Shown here: positions 55,197-64,000 of the stretch, piece after piece
Position numbering within the stretch: the first letter of the stretch is position 1
Layout: each line of letters opens with the position of its first letter
NCBI RefSeq assembly: GCF_900112415.1
Contig: NZ_FOLV01000001.1
Location: 467,683-531,682 of the forward strand
From: Bacillus sp. 491mf
Lineage (GTDB): Bacteria; Bacillota; Bacilli; Bacillales; Bacillaceae_G
Direction: 5' to 3'
DNA: 64,000 bases
The notes under the pieces: model-generated
The model's input: only the letters and a program-made list of their open reading frames with translations
What the model was told of the DNA's origin: nothing
Database searches by the model: none
Position numbers and translations under genes: made by a program

Positions 55197-55222
55197 TGAG
55201 AAAAGTTACAAAAATAAAAATT

Positions 55223-56680
55223 CTAGTTATTTATTTTTGTAAACAAAAGCGGCTTCGTGCTTAACGTTGCTGGGAGATGTACTTTCAGTTCGTGCAGTTC
55301 ACCTGCTGGATTCATTTCATAAGAAATTAATATGTCCATTTCTACTTGGAAAACATTCCATTTCGTATTGAACATATCATAGTGGTGATGGTTCATTTCA
55401 ATGTTGAATGACGCAAATTTAAAATATAATGATTCATTTCGTCTGTGTACTTCAATTGTACCGTAAGCAGGGTGTTCGAACGTTCCGATATAATCTTTTA
55501 ACGGATGAGAAAGAACAGTTTCCTTTACTTGTGGTAGTGGTTTGTTCATTTCTTTCATCATTTCTGTAAACTTTTCCGTATTTTCTATCGCACGTTTATG
55601 CCAATTGATTGGTTCTAATCCAAGCAATTCATCATAAATTTGATGTGCAAGATAAGGAGGGAGTAATGTGTTACCGCGGTTCGTTAACACGACAATACCA
55701 ATATTATGTTCTGGCATAAAGGAAACAAATGCTGAGAATCCGTCAATATTCCCGCCATGATGGATTTCTTTATGGCCGCGATAGGCAGTAATAAACCAGC
55801 CAAGACCGTAACTGTTTACTGGAGTTTCTGGCACAGTGAACATTGGGTCATCTGGAATCGGGATATGCGGTGTATACATTTGCTCAAGCAGATTATGTGA
55901 AAGTAGTTCATGTTCGCCAATTTTTCCTTTATTTAAATGAAGTAATACCCATTTTGCCATATCTTCTATATTAGAATTCATACATCCAGCGGCACCGATT
56001 GTATCAAGGTTGCAAAAAGGTACTTCTGTTATGTTTCCATCTTTCTCGATGTAAGGAAGTGCATGGTCATTTGATTTTTGTGAAGTGGTAACTGAGAAGT
56101 TTGTATGTTCCATTTGAAGTGGGGTTAAAATATGTTCTGTTGTATATTGTTCCCATGTTTCATTTGTAATGTTTTCTGCAATAGAACTAATTGTGGCATA
56201 CATTAAGTTGTTATATAAAAATGCTGTGCGGAACGGTGCATCAAGCTCTAAGTGGCGAATGTTGTCAACGATATTTTTTCTACTTAAGGAGGCTGCGTAC
56301 CATAGTAAATCGTGGCGACTGACACCGGTGCGGTGAGATGCTAGGTCGCGAGCTGTTGTTTGTGCGCTTGCTAGTGGCTCATGAAGTGAAAAAGTTGGAA
56401 TATACGTTTGGACAGTTGTATCCCAATTAAATTTTTGCTGCTGCGCAAGTAAGCTTAAAGAAAAAGTACCAAAAGCTTTTGTTGCTGAACCGATTGCAAA
56501 TAATGTTTTGGGGGTAACTGGTTTTTTATTTTTTGTATCGCGGTACCCATAGCCCTCAGAGAATACTACTTCTCCATTTTTTACGATGGCCACTGCCGCT
56601 CCTGGGACGTTCAAATCTTTCATCATATTTTGGATCTTCGTATGTAATTTACTTGTAAGAGGCAATTCAGTTTTTTGCAT
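55223..56680 (-). CDS. Beta-lactamase-family serine hydrolase with DUF3471-like C-terminus
   Basis: 485 residues from ATG 56680 (GGAGGG upstream); an earlier in-frame Met lacks a site. Residues 10-345 form a class C-like domain with SATK (IGSATKAFGTF), YNN (FLYNNLMYATISS) and HHGG (EIHHGGNIDGF). The last 110 residues form a lipocalin-like beta domain (DYIGTFEHPAYGTIEVHRR). There is no signal peptide. Members act as esterases or D-amino-acid peptidases; the substrate is unknown. Confidence 0.85.
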   Translation of the reverse strand: MQKTELPLTSKLHTKIQNMMKDLNVPGAAVAIVKNGEVVFSEGYGYRDTKNKKPVTPKTLFAIGSATKAFGTFSLSLLAQQQKFNWDTTVQTYIPTFSLHEPLASAQTTARDLASHRTGVSRHDLLWYAASLSRKNIVDNIRHLELDAPFRTAFLYNNLMYATISSIAENITNETWEQYTTEHILTPLQMEHTNFSVTTSQKSNDHALPYIEKDGNITEVPFCNLDTIGAAGCMNSNIEDMAKWVLLHLNKGKIGEHELLSHNLLEQMYTPHIPIPDDPMFTVPETPVNSYGLGWFITAYRGHKEIHHGGNIDGFSAFVSFMPEHNIGIVVLTNRGNTLLPPYLAHQIYDELLGLEPINWHKRAIENTEKFTEMMKEMNKPLPQVKETVLSHPLKDYIGTFEHPAYGTIEVHRRNESLYFKFASFNIEMNHHHYDMFNTKWNVFQVEMDILISYEMNPAGELHELKVHLPATLSTKPLLFTKINN

Positions 56681-56950
56681 TGTAAACCCTCCACTCATAT
56701 ATTATTTACTTCCGCACTATAGTTTCTCGAAACAGATAGGAAATCCCTTTTTCCTTTTATGGGTAATATTGACAAAAATATGTCAGATTTTGAACGTGAA
56801 AAAATTTTAAAATACTGAGTTTCTGCGCGTGTATTCTATATGAAAGAGTATTTTACTAAAAAGGCCATGTGAAATTCAAAGGCATATATGATAAACTCCA
56901 TATAGGAAAAAATAATGTTACATAATGCAATTGTGAAAGAAGGTTACTTG

Positions 56951-57907
56951 ATGAAACACGCAGAGTATGAATATTTAAATATGTGCCATCATGTTATGGA
57001 AAACGGTACGAGAAAAGAAGATCGCACTGGTACAGGAACAGTATCTGTATTTGGGTATCAAATGCGCTTTGATTTAAGTCAAGGTTTTCCGTTACTTACG
57101 ACAAAACGTGTGCCGTTTCGTTTAGTAGCGAGCGAACTTCTTTGGTTTATGAAAGGTGATACAAACATTCGTTATTTGCTGCAGCATAATAATAATATTT
57201 GGAACGAATGGGCGTTTAAGAACTGGGTAGAGAGCGATGCATATACTGGTCCAGATATGACGGATTTTGGGCTTCGTTCCCAGCAAGATGAAGAGTTTAA
57301 TAAGCAATACGAAGAGCAAATGGAATTGTTTAAAACAAAGGTGTTAGAAGATGATGAGTTTGCAAAGAGTTACGGTAATTTAGGAGATGTGTATGGGAAG
57401 CAGTGGCGTGCATGGAAAACGACTGCCGGAGAAACACTTGATCAATTACAAGATGTAATTAATATGATTAAGAAAAATCCTGATTCCCGCCGCCTTATTG
57501 TGTCTGCATGGAATCCAGAAGATATACCAAGTATGGCATTGCCGCCTTGTCATACGTTATTCCAGTTTTATGTGGCTGACGGAAAATTATCTTGTCAGTT
57601 ATATCAACGCAGCGGTGATATTTTCCTTGGCATTCCGTTTAATATAGCGAGTTATTCTTTATTAACACATTTAATTGCCCATGAGTGTGGCTTAGAGGTA
57701 GGAGAATTCGTTCATACAATTGGTGATGCTCATATTTACACAAATCATTTTGAACAAGTGAAAACACAATTGGCACGTGAACCACGTCCATTCCCAACGT
57801 TAAAGCTAAATCCAGATGTGAAGTCTATCTTTGATTTTGAAATGAGTGATCTTGTGTTAGAAGGATACGATCCACATCCAGCAATTAAAGCACCAGTAGC
57901 TGTGTAA
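56951..57907 (+). CDS. thyA: Thymidylate synthase
   Basis: 318 residues from [10 protein letters not shown] at 56951. Catalytic C200 in [13 protein letters not shown], folate/dUMP residues in [14 protein letters not shown]-like start ([10 protein letters not shown]) and [18 protein letters not shown] 318-residue length reflects the roughly 50-residue insert seen in Bacillus/Lactobacillus ThyA. It converts dUMP and methylene-THF to dTMP and DHF. dfrA follows after 20 nt and regenerates THF, so the operon is functional pathway pairing. Confidence 0.95.
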   Translation: MKHAEYEYLNMCHHVMENGTRKEDRTGTGTVSVFGYQMRFDLSQGFPLLTTKRVPFRLVASELLWFMKGDTNIRYLLQHNNNIWNEWAFKNWVESDAYTGPDMTDFGLRSQQDEEFNKQYEEQMELFKTKVLEDDEFAKSYGNLGDVYGKQWRAWKTTAGETLDQLQDVINMIKKNPDSRRLIVSAWNPEDIPSMALPPCHTLFQFYVADGKLSCQLYQRSGDIFLGIPFNIASYSLLTHLIAHECGLEVGEFVHTIGDAHIYTNHFEQVKTQLAREPRPFPTLKLNPDVKSIFDFEMSDLVLEGYDPHPAIKAPVAV

Positions 57908-57927
57908 ATAAAAATAGGGGGATAAAT

Positions 57928-58416
57928 ATGATTTCATTACTTGTAGCAATGGATAAAAATCGACTAATCGGTAAAGACAATCAATTACCTTGGCATCTTC
58001 CAGCAGATTTGGCGTACTTTAAAAAAGTAACGATGGGTCATCCGATTATTATGGGACGAAAAACGTTTGAATCGATTGGCAGACCATTACCTGGCAGAAC
58101 AAATATAATTTTAACCCGTAATCAAAATTATAAAATGGAAGGCTGTGAAGTCATTCATTCTATTGATGACGTGAAGAAAATGGACGAGCAAATGATTGAT
58201 GAACTCTTTGTAATTGGCGGTGCAGAAATTTTTAAAGAAGTGCTTCCTTTTGCCGATCGCTTGTATATTACTAAAATTGAAGAGGTATTTGAAGGTGACA
58301 CATTTTTCCCAGAAATAAACGATAATGAGTGGGAAGAAATATCTGTAATACAAGGCGTGACAGATGAGAAAAATCCATATACATATGCTTATCATGTGTA
58401 TGGTAGAAGAAAATAA
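57928..58416 (+). CDS. dfrA: Dihydrofolate reductase
   Basis: 162 residues. Canonical DHFR: MISLLVAMDKNRLIGKDNQL, PWHLPADLAYFKKVT (substrate Asp/Glu loop), MGRKTFESIGRPLPGR (NADPH) and VIGGAEIFKEVLP. It reduces DHF to THF and is the trimethoprim target. GGGGGAT precedes the start; downstream of thyA in one operon. Confidence 0.95.
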   Translation: MISLLVAMDKNRLIGKDNQLPWHLPADLAYFKKVTMGHPIIMGRKTFESIGRPLPGRTNIILTRNQNYKMEGCEVIHSIDDVKKMDEQMIDELFVIGGAEIFKEVLPFADRLYITKIEEVFEGDTFFPEINDNEWEEISVIQGVTDEKNPYTYAYHVYGRRK

Positions 58417-58421
58417 GAGAG

Positions 58422-58453
58422 AGAAGATTGGTGTGTTACATACCAATCTTCTT
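58422..58453. terminator. Bidirectional terminator
   Basis: AGAAGATTGGT / ACCAATCTTCT hairpin serves the convergent dfrA and MFS genes; the MFS stop codon lies in the loop. Confidence 0.85.
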
Positions 58454-59662
58454 TTGCTGTTGGCGGCGATGAAATTTCTTTAGTAAAGTAATGCAGAGAG
58501 GAAGTAGCATACAGAATCCTGTTACAAAAAAGGCTGTTTTTAAGTTAAAGATATCATGTAGTAGTCCAGATAAATAAGCTCCTATTCCTCCGCCCACAAC
58601 AGCGAGTAAGGTCCATGTTGCAAATACCCGCCCTAAATACTGTTCTTCGCATGACTGCTGAATGTAGATTTGTGCCAATGCAACACTTTGATTAAAGGTA
58701 ATGCCTAGTAAAAAGGTCGCAATGATGCTAAGAGCTGAAGAAGGAACAACTAATAAAAAAAATAAAATGCCGCTAATACTTATGAATTTCATATAAGCTT
58801 TCTTATTGTTTAGTTGTTCTCGGTATTTTGATACTTGCATTGCTCCGAGTATACCGCCAAAAGCAAAAACTGCTAAATATATTCCCATACTCCCAAGTTT
58901 AATCGTGCTCCAATAACGGTTACTCAGTTCTAGCACTAACACTTCAAAAACTTTTCCACTAAATGCAATTGGAGTCATGAATAAGAGAATATATAAGAGA
59001 TTTTTATTCATGAAGACGTATTGAAATCCTTTTAGGGCGTTTATGTGGAAAGGCAGTTGATGTTGCTTTTCTTGTGCTCCAAATTGCACAAAGGAAATAC
59101 AGATAAAACTAACAAGAAAAGAAATGGCATCTAGAATAAATAAAAATTGTAAATTTCCATTTGTTATTGTATAAATGCTTGTAGCAAGAAGTGGCCCTAA
59201 TATGATAGTAATTTGTCCTAATATTGCATTACATGAGTTAGAAATATGTAGCGGTGTTTGAGATGAAATTTGCTTAAAGGAAGCTTTTGCCGCTGGATCA
59301 AAGAAGCGATTGATTATTTGAGAAATAGAGGAAAGAATAAGTAAAAGCCATATGTAGTTTGATGGATTTAAAAAAATAAAACAAAAAGAAGTAGCCGCAC
59401 TTGCGATATCTGTAAATAATATAATCTTTTTCCCGCCATACAAATCAGCGGCTATACCGCCTAACGGAATAGTAAGTAAACTTGCAATACCGCGGATTAT
59501 CCACAGGAGACCGACTGAAGATAAAGTATTAGTAAACATGTATGCTGCAATAGATTGTGCGAAGAATGAGAAATGATTCCCAAGGTTAGAAATAAATCTC
59601 CCCAAAAAGTATATACAGAGATTCCTATCTTTTCTAAGCACATGCCACAATTTTAGATCCAC
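58436..59662 (-). CDS. MFS transporter
   Basis: 408 residues with about 12 transmembrane helices. The early motif GGIAADLYGGKKIILFTDI matches the conserved loop between helices 2 and 3 of the MFS drug/antiporter group, and LGRVFATWTLLAVVGGGIGA fits the second half. Arg-rich tail. Probably an efflux pump (MFS_3/MDR type); substrate unknown. No regulator gene adjoins it. Confidence 0.85.
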   Translation of the reverse strand: MDLKLWHVLRKDRNLCIYFLGRFISNLGNHFSFFAQSIAAYMFTNTLSSVGLLWIIRGIASLLTIPLGGIAADLYGGKKIILFTDIASAATSFCFIFLNPSNYIWLLLILSSISQIINRFFDPAAKASFKQISSQTPLHISNSCNAILGQITIILGPLLATSIYTITNGNLQFLFILDAISFLVSFICISFVQFGAQEKQHQLPFHINALKGFQYVFMNKNLLYILLFMTPIAFSGKVFEVLVLELSNRYWSTIKLGSMGIYLAVFAFGGILGAMQVSKYREQLNNKKAYMKFISISGILFFLLVVPSSALSIIATFLLGITFNQSVALAQIYIQQSCEEQYLGRVFATWTLLAVVGGGIGAYLSGLLHDIFNLKTAFFVTGFCMLLPLCITLLKKFHRRQQQKKIGM

Positions 59663-59844
59663 TCCTTTTTGATTCTATATTAAGAAAAGAAAAAATAAAA
59701 ACAAAGTCTTATATAAAAAATTTCTGAATGTTATAATGGTATTATAAAGAACGGCGCATAGTGCGTCGTTTTTTTTGTTGGATTAAATTTATAAAATTGG
59801 ATTTTTATAGTATGATAGTATTGAAATATAAAGGAGGAAAAAAT

Positions 59845-61836
59845 GTGAAAAAGATATGGGGAATACTTCTTATTTTTTCATTGCTACTAGTAGTAGGCTG
59901 TGGGAAAGAAGAGAAGCCAGAACAAGCGATGGATACATATGTAAAAGCATGGAATGACAAAAAGTTTGATAAAATGTATGATCAGTTATCAAAAGAGGCA
60001 AAGCAGTCCATTTCAAAAGATGATTTTGTAAAGAAATATGAAAATGTGTATACAGGAATTGCAGTGAAAAATTTAAAAGTTGCTGCAGAACCGAAAAAAG
60101 AAGACAAAAAAGATGAGAAAGACAATGCGAATGTACCTTTTAAAGTTAGTATGGATACAATTGGTGGGAAAATCTCATTTGAAAATGAGGCAAAACTTGT
60201 GAAAGAAAAAGATGGAGATAAGGACGTCTGGAAAGTGGATTGGAATCCATCATTTATTTTTCCAACTATGAAACAAGATGATAAAGTGCTTGTTCAGTCG
60301 TTTTTGCCAAAGCGCGGTGAAATTTATGATCGAAATGGAAGCGGATTGGCTACAAATGGGAAAGGTGCAGAAGTTGGAGTTGTACCTGGGAAATTAGGCG
60401 AATCAGCACAGCAAACGAAAGACACGTTAGCGAAATTATTACATATGTCAGTTGAAGATATCGAAAAGAAATTAACAGCGAAGTGGGTACAACCAAGTTA
60501 CTATGTGCCACTTTCTATTTTACCAGAAGGTGCAAATGAAAATGATTATATTTCAATGCATGGTGTAGCGATACGTACAGTAAATGCTCGGACATATCCT
60601 TTAGGAGAAGCTGCCGCTCATTTAACGGGCTATATGGGTAAAGTAAATGCAGAGGATTTGAAAAAATTAGAAGAAAAAGGCTATAAGGCTGATGAGCCGA
60701 TTGGCAAAACAGGTCTTGAAAATGTTTTTGAAGAAAAACTCCGTGGTGAAAAAGGCGGACGTGTTTATATTGCCGATGCAAAAGGAAAAGAATTAAAAGA
60801 GCTTGCTAAAAAACAAGCGAAAGATGGCGAAAATATCACACTTACAATTGATGGGAACTTACAACAAAAAATTTATGCGGAAATGAAGGGAGAAGCGGGT
60901 TCAAGTGCAGCAGTCCATCCGAAAACAGGGGAAACATTAGCGCTTGTAAGTAGTCCATCATACAATCCGAATGTTTATATGAGAGAGTCAGCGAAAGCAG
61001 AGCGAGAAGCTTTAAACAATGATCCGAAAAAGCCGATGACAAATCGCTTTACACAAGTATACGCACCGGGCTCAGTTTTCAAACCAATTACAGGAGCAAT
61101 TGGTCTTGAAACAAAAGCACTTGACCCGAAAGAATCTCTTAAAATTGATGGTGTAAAATGGGCAAAAGATTCTTCTTGGGGTAACTATTATGTAACGCGA
61201 GTAAAAGATGCAAATCCAGTAGATTTTGAAAAAGCAATGATGTATTCCGATAACATTTATTTTGCACAAGAAGCATTGAAAATTGGTAAAGATAAATTTA
61301 CAGAAGAAGCGAAGAAATTTGGATTAGGTGAAAAGTTACCAATTGAATATGGATTTGCAACGTCGCAAATCGCAAAAGATGGCATAAAAGGTGATATTGA
61401 ACTTGCAGATACAGGATATGGTCAAGGAAAAGTTTTAATGTCATCTCTACACGTTGCACTATCGTATGCGCCAATTGTAAATGAAGGGAATATTCCATCT
61501 CCGCATCTTGTGAAAGATGATAAGCTAGTAAAGGCGTGGAAAGAAAAAGTGGTATCTAAAGAGAACAATGATATTTTGAAAAACTCTTTAATAAAAGTTG
61601 TGAATGATCCAGAAGGAACAGGTAAGATTGCAAAATTAGATGGTATTACACTTGCTGGAAAAACAGGAACAGCTGAATTAAAAGAATCAAAAGATGCTGA
61701 TGGAAAAGAGTTAGGATGGTTTGTTGCATTTGATGCAAATTCTCCAAATATGATTATTGCAATGATGATTGAAGATGTAAAAGGAAGAGGCGGAAGTAGT
61801 ATTCCGGCTGAGAAAGTAAAGCATGTGTTTCAATAG
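59845..61836 (+). CDS. Class B penicillin-binding lipoprotein, MecA/PBP3-like
   Basis: 663 residues from GTG 59845 (AAAGGAGG upstream). Lipobox signal LLLVVGCGKE (lipid Cys at about 22). An N-terminal NTF2-like MecA_N domain (about 28-140) is followed by the PBP dimerisation domain (150-330) and the transpeptidase domain with S410-x-x-K413 (PGSVFKPIT), S468-D-N (YSDNIYF) and K606-T-G (AGKTGTAEL). It crosslinks peptidoglycan outside the membrane. MecA_N-containing forms often bind beta-lactams weakly. Single gene with its own terminator. Confidence 0.92.
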   Translation: MKKIWGILLIFSLLLVVGCGKEEKPEQAMDTYVKAWNDKKFDKMYDQLSKEAKQSISKDDFVKKYENVYTGIAVKNLKVAAEPKKEDKKDEKDNANVPFKVSMDTIGGKISFENEAKLVKEKDGDKDVWKVDWNPSFIFPTMKQDDKVLVQSFLPKRGEIYDRNGSGLATNGKGAEVGVVPGKLGESAQQTKDTLAKLLHMSVEDIEKKLTAKWVQPSYYVPLSILPEGANENDYISMHGVAIRTVNARTYPLGEAAAHLTGYMGKVNAEDLKKLEEKGYKADEPIGKTGLENVFEEKLRGEKGGRVYIADAKGKELKELAKKQAKDGENITLTIDGNLQQKIYAEMKGEAGSSAAVHPKTGETLALVSSPSYNPNVYMRESAKAEREALNNDPKKPMTNRFTQVYAPGSVFKPITGAIGLETKALDPKESLKIDGVKWAKDSSWGNYYVTRVKDANPVDFEKAMMYSDNIYFAQEALKIGKDKFTEEAKKFGLGEKLPIEYGFATSQIAKDGIKGDIELADTGYGQGKVLMSSLHVALSYAPIVNEGNIPSPHLVKDDKLVKAWKEKVVSKENNDILKNSLIKVVNDPEGTGKIAKLDGITLAGKTGTAELKESKDADGKELGWFVAFDANSPNMIIAMMIEDVKGRGGSSIPAEKVKHVFQ

Positions 61837-61842
61837 TAATCG

Positions 61843-61885
61843 AAAAGGAGTTGTCTCGTTTATAAGCGAGACAACTCCTTTTTAT
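61843..61885 (+). terminator. Rho-independent terminator
   Basis: AAAGGAGTTGTCTCG / CGAGACAACTCCTTT 15-bp stem with a T-rich tail. Confidence 0.92.
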
Positions 61886-61923
61886 ATAGTTATTTACTTA
61901 CTAAAAAAAAGCAACTATTTTTC

Positions 61924-61964
61924 TTGACAAGAAATCGTATATTAGGTATTATTACTTACGTAAG
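61924..61964 (+). promoter_or_regulatory. azoR promoter with palindromic operator
   Basis: TTGACA (61924-61929), 17-bp spacer, TATTAT (61947-61952), then the palindrome CTTACGTAAG (61955-61964) at the expected transcription start. An operator at +1 suggests repression. Bacillus azoreductase genes are typically repressed by thiol-sensing DUF24/MarR-type regulators (YodB, CatR); assigning this site to one is inference. Confidence 0.65.
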
Positions 61965-62026
61965 ATAAGTGATTTACTTTTTTGTTAAAAATCTCGAATT
62001 AAAGATATGTTGAAAAAGGGAGCGAA

Positions 62027-62668
62027 ATGAACATGACAAAAGTATTATTTATTACAGCAAATCCAAATCCAGCAGAAGTATCATTTGGTATGGCAGTAGG
62101 AGAAGCGTTTATTGAAGCTTATAAACAAGCAAATCCACAAGATGAAGTGTTAACAATTGATTTATTCCATACAAGCGTACCTACAATTGATGGCGAAGTA
62201 TTTGCCGCTTGGGGCAAACTTGGTGCAGGAGAAGGATTTGAGACATTAAGTGAAAGCCAACAACAAAAAATTGCGGCAATGAACGGAAACCTAGAAACAT
62301 TTATGCACGCAGATAAATATGTATTTGTAACACCAATGTGGAATTTAAGCTATCCACCGGTTGTAAAAGCATACTTAGATAATATATCAATTGCAGGTAA
62401 AACATTTAAATATACTGAAAATGGTCCAATTGGTTTATTAGAAGGCAAAAAAGCTCTTCATATCCAAGCGACAGGCGGCGTGTATTCTGAAGGTCCATAC
62501 GCGGGAGTAGACTTTGGTCGTAACCACTTAAAAGCGATGTTAAACTTCATGGGTGTAACGGATGTAGAGTATATCGCAGTAGAAGGTATGAGTGCAAACC
62601 CTGCACAAGCACATGAAATTAAAGAACAAGCTATTGAAAAAGCACAAGAATTAGCAAAACAATTTTAA
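62027..62668 (+). CDS. azoR: FMN-dependent NADH-azoreductase
   Basis: 213 residues, flavodoxin-like fold. Phosphate loop near TANPNPAEVSFGMAVG, FMN-contacting PMWNLSYPPVVKAYLDNI, and ATGGVYSEGP. The family reduces quinones and azo bonds by two electrons and protects against quinone stress. Start after AAAGGGAGCG; monocistronic. Confidence 0.92.
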   Translation: MNMTKVLFITANPNPAEVSFGMAVGEAFIEAYKQANPQDEVLTIDLFHTSVPTIDGEVFAAWGKLGAGEGFETLSESQQQKIAAMNGNLETFMHADKYVFVTPMWNLSYPPVVKAYLDNISIAGKTFKYTENGPIGLLEGKKALHIQATGGVYSEGPYAGVDFGRNHLKAMLNFMGVTDVEYIAVEGMSANPAQAHEIKEQAIEKAQELAKQF

Positions 62669-62683
62669 TCTATTATATTATGA

Positions 62684-62717
62684 AAAATGTCCAAACGCTT
62701 GTCGCTTGGACATTTTT
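62684..62717 (+). terminator. Rho-independent terminator
   Basis: AAATGTCCAAACG / CGCTTGGACATTT hairpin (one mismatch) with TTTTTTC tail. Confidence 0.88.
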
Positions 62718-62781
62718 TCTTCTTTTTCCTGCGTTTGTCTAGTATAATAAAAAACGGAATGACAATATGTGGGGGTTCTAT

Positions 62782-63501
62782 ATGATTCAAACAGTTTTTA
62801 AGATTTTATACTTAATTTTAATTGTAATTGGTATTACGCCAAGAATGTGGCGTATAAAAGGAAAGTTACATACATTATCACCGCAAGAGAAAGATAAGTT
62901 GGTGTATAAAACAACAAATTGGTTCGGCAAGAAGATGATTCGAGTAGTTGGATCAACAGTACAAGTGAATGGACTAGAAAATGTGCCACAAGATAAGCCG
63001 GTACTCGTTGTAAGTAATCATCAAAGTGACATGGATATTCCTATTTTACTAGGTTATTTAAACAAACCAATTGGATTCGTTTCGAAAGCAGAAATTAAAA
63101 AGTTTCCACTTGTACCAACGTGGATGGAAATGATGAATTGTGTATTTATGGATCGCAAAAATCGCCGTCAATCGGTGCAGGCCATTAAAGATGGGATTGA
63201 ACTGTTAAAACAAGGGCATTCTATCGTTATTTTCCCAGAAGGAACTCGTAGTAAAGGTAATAAAATGGGAGAATTTAAGGCTGGTAGTTTCCATCTTGCT
63301 GTAAAAGCAGGTGTAGCAATTTTACCTGTAACATTGGATGGAACGTATAAAATGTTTGAAGCAAATGGCAATCGAATGAAGCCTGCGCATGCAACAGTCA
63401 CAATTTCGAAACCAATTACAGCAGAACAATATGAAAATATGGATATTAAAGAATTAACGAAATATACACAAGATATTATAGAAAGTCAGTTGCAAAAGTA
63501 A
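62782..63501 (+). CDS. plsC: 1-acyl-sn-glycerol-3-phosphate acyltransferase
   Basis: 239 residues from ATG 62782 (GGGGG upstream). N-terminal membrane helix (about 5-22). Acyltransferase motif I NHQSDMD (H-x4-D), KAEIKKFPLV (II), FPEGTRSKG (III) and VAILPVTLDG (IV). It adds the second acyl chain to make phosphatidic acid. Single gene. Confidence 0.9.
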   Translation: MIQTVFKILYLILIVIGITPRMWRIKGKLHTLSPQEKDKLVYKTTNWFGKKMIRVVGSTVQVNGLENVPQDKPVLVVSNHQSDMDIPILLGYLNKPIGFVSKAEIKKFPLVPTWMEMMNCVFMDRKNRRQSVQAIKDGIELLKQGHSIVIFPEGTRSKGNKMGEFKAGSFHLAVKAGVAILPVTLDGTYKMFEANGNRMKPAHATVTISKPITAEQYENMDIKELTKYTQDIIESQLQK

Positions 63502-63580
63502 GGAAAAAAAGGTCTCAGCTATCATATAGAGGCCACTGAAAAACTTCCGTTTTTCATCTCATAAAACATATGTAAAACAA

Positions 63581-63624
63581 AAAAGGCGACCTTTCGTTCA
63601 GTTTTGAACGAAAGGTCGCCTTTC
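63581..63624. terminator. Long palindrome between plsC and the IS
   Basis: AAAAGGCGACCTTTCGTTCA / TGAACGAAAGGTCGCCTTT forms a near-perfect 19-bp stem. It can terminate plsC and shields or ends the transposase transcript. It may be part of the IS end region. Confidence 0.8.
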
Positions 63625-63638
63625 TCTCTATACTTTTG

Positions 63639-64000
63639 TTACTGTTTCCCTTTTAATAATGTCATAATTCGTTTTAAATTAACTGCGAATATGGCCATCG
63701 CCCCTTGCATTCGCATGCCAATAAGACCCGAGGAAGATGCCACATCATACCCATGTCTATGTTTGAGTTCACTATTTTTCGCTTCAATTTTATAGCGCTC
63801 TTTTGCTTTTTCTTTGAACAGCTCGCTTTCTTGAAAAGTTTTTTGTTTACTATGTTCTGTTGAGTGGATCGTGACTGAATACGTTTTTGATTTTGCGCCT
63901 TCTTTATAACAGCCTTCTTTAAAAGGGCATCGTTTACATTTTTCTATATCAAAGTAATAGGTATCTCTCTGACTTTTACCTGTATTTTTCTTTCCTTCTC
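63639..64000 (-). CDS. IS1182-family transposase, C-terminal part (runs off the window)
   Basis: The minus strand from 64000 to the TAA at 63639 encodes about 119 residues without a stop: FDIEKCKRCPFKEGCYKEG (cysteine-rich motif), then ERYKIEAKNSELKHRHGYDV with the likely DDE glutamate, and IFAVNLKRIMTLLKGKQ. This is the C-terminus of IS1182/IS5-like DDE transposases. The IS edge may be near 63530 (GGCCACTGAAAAACTTCC). Completeness cannot be judged. Confidence 0.85.
   Translation of the reverse strand, partial: EGKKNTGKSQRDTYYFDIEKCKRCPFKEGCYKEGAKSKTYSVTIHSTEHSKQKTFQESELFKEKAKERYKIEAKNSELKHRHGYDVASSSGLIGMRMQGAMAIFAVNLKRIMTLLKGKQ

Noticed and set aside
1-64000. CRISPR arrays, tRNA or rRNA genes
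   Set aside because: No regularly spaced 25-40-nt repeats, cloverleaf sequences with CCA or GTTCRA arms, or rRNA-like blocks were noticed by eye on either strand.

Overview
The window looks like a Bacillus cereus-group (cereus/thuringiensis/anthracis) chromosome. It is AT-rich and has Bacillus ribosome binding sites. Core genes have a recognisable Bacillus neighbourhood (ypgQ, ypgR, bacilliredoxin, ypjP, thyA-dfrA). Three extra aminoacyl-tRNA synthetases sit under T-box riboswitches, and two copies of a short palindromic repeat are present.

1-8.19 kb is the right end of a prophage. The lysis module (XhlA-like protein, phiLC3-type holin, GH25 lysin) is followed by a type VII secretion LXG toxin cassette on the minus strand. 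The LXG gene is split by a complete group II intron (3742-6307) lying antisense to it, so splicing cannot repair the toxin mRNA. A cluster of GCTCACA repeats and a terminator mark the likely prophage/chromosome junction.

8.2-17.4 kb is core: HD phosphohydrolase, ABC-F factor, Bax-inhibitor-like membrane protein, SsbB-like protein, ypgR, DCC oxidoreductase, bacilliredoxin, methyltransferase, then T-box and argS. 17.4-26.1 kb is accessory and eroded: an IS6-family relic, a MerR/GNAT pair with a broken secreted-protein gene, a YjjG-like phosphatase, and a PucR-controlled catabolic cluster (aminotransferase, amidohydrolase) whose aldehyde dehydrogenase survives only as an N-terminal stub.

26.1-38.7 kb holds a secreted six-GW-repeat C39-like protease, T-box plus ileS of the second type, a 1402-residue cytoplasmic TPR protein with an embedded C39-like cysteine-protease domain, and T-box plus an archaeal-type aspS. 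Between the aspS T-box terminator and aspS lies a short ORF with a strong Shine-Dalgarno that starts with a run of Asp/Asn codons (DDDDNDNN). This looks like a leader peptide adding a second, translational sensing layer, and it is the most interesting signal in the window.

38.7-49 kb: amj (lipid II flippase) cut by one in-frame amber codon, methyltransferase, HAD hydrolases, GntP-type permease, trmO, GNAT, a structured intergenic element, an EcsAB-like ABC transporter, ypjP, and a dedA relic. 49-56.7 kb is an accessory block (two serine hydrolases, AraC regulator, esterase, PAP2 phosphatase, divergent catalase) placed between ypjP and thyA-dfrA. 58-64 kb: MFS transporter, class B penicillin-binding lipoprotein, azoreductase with a palindromic operator, plsC-like acyltransferase, and the 3' part of an IS1182-family transposase running off the window.

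No rRNA, tRNA or CRISPR array was seen.
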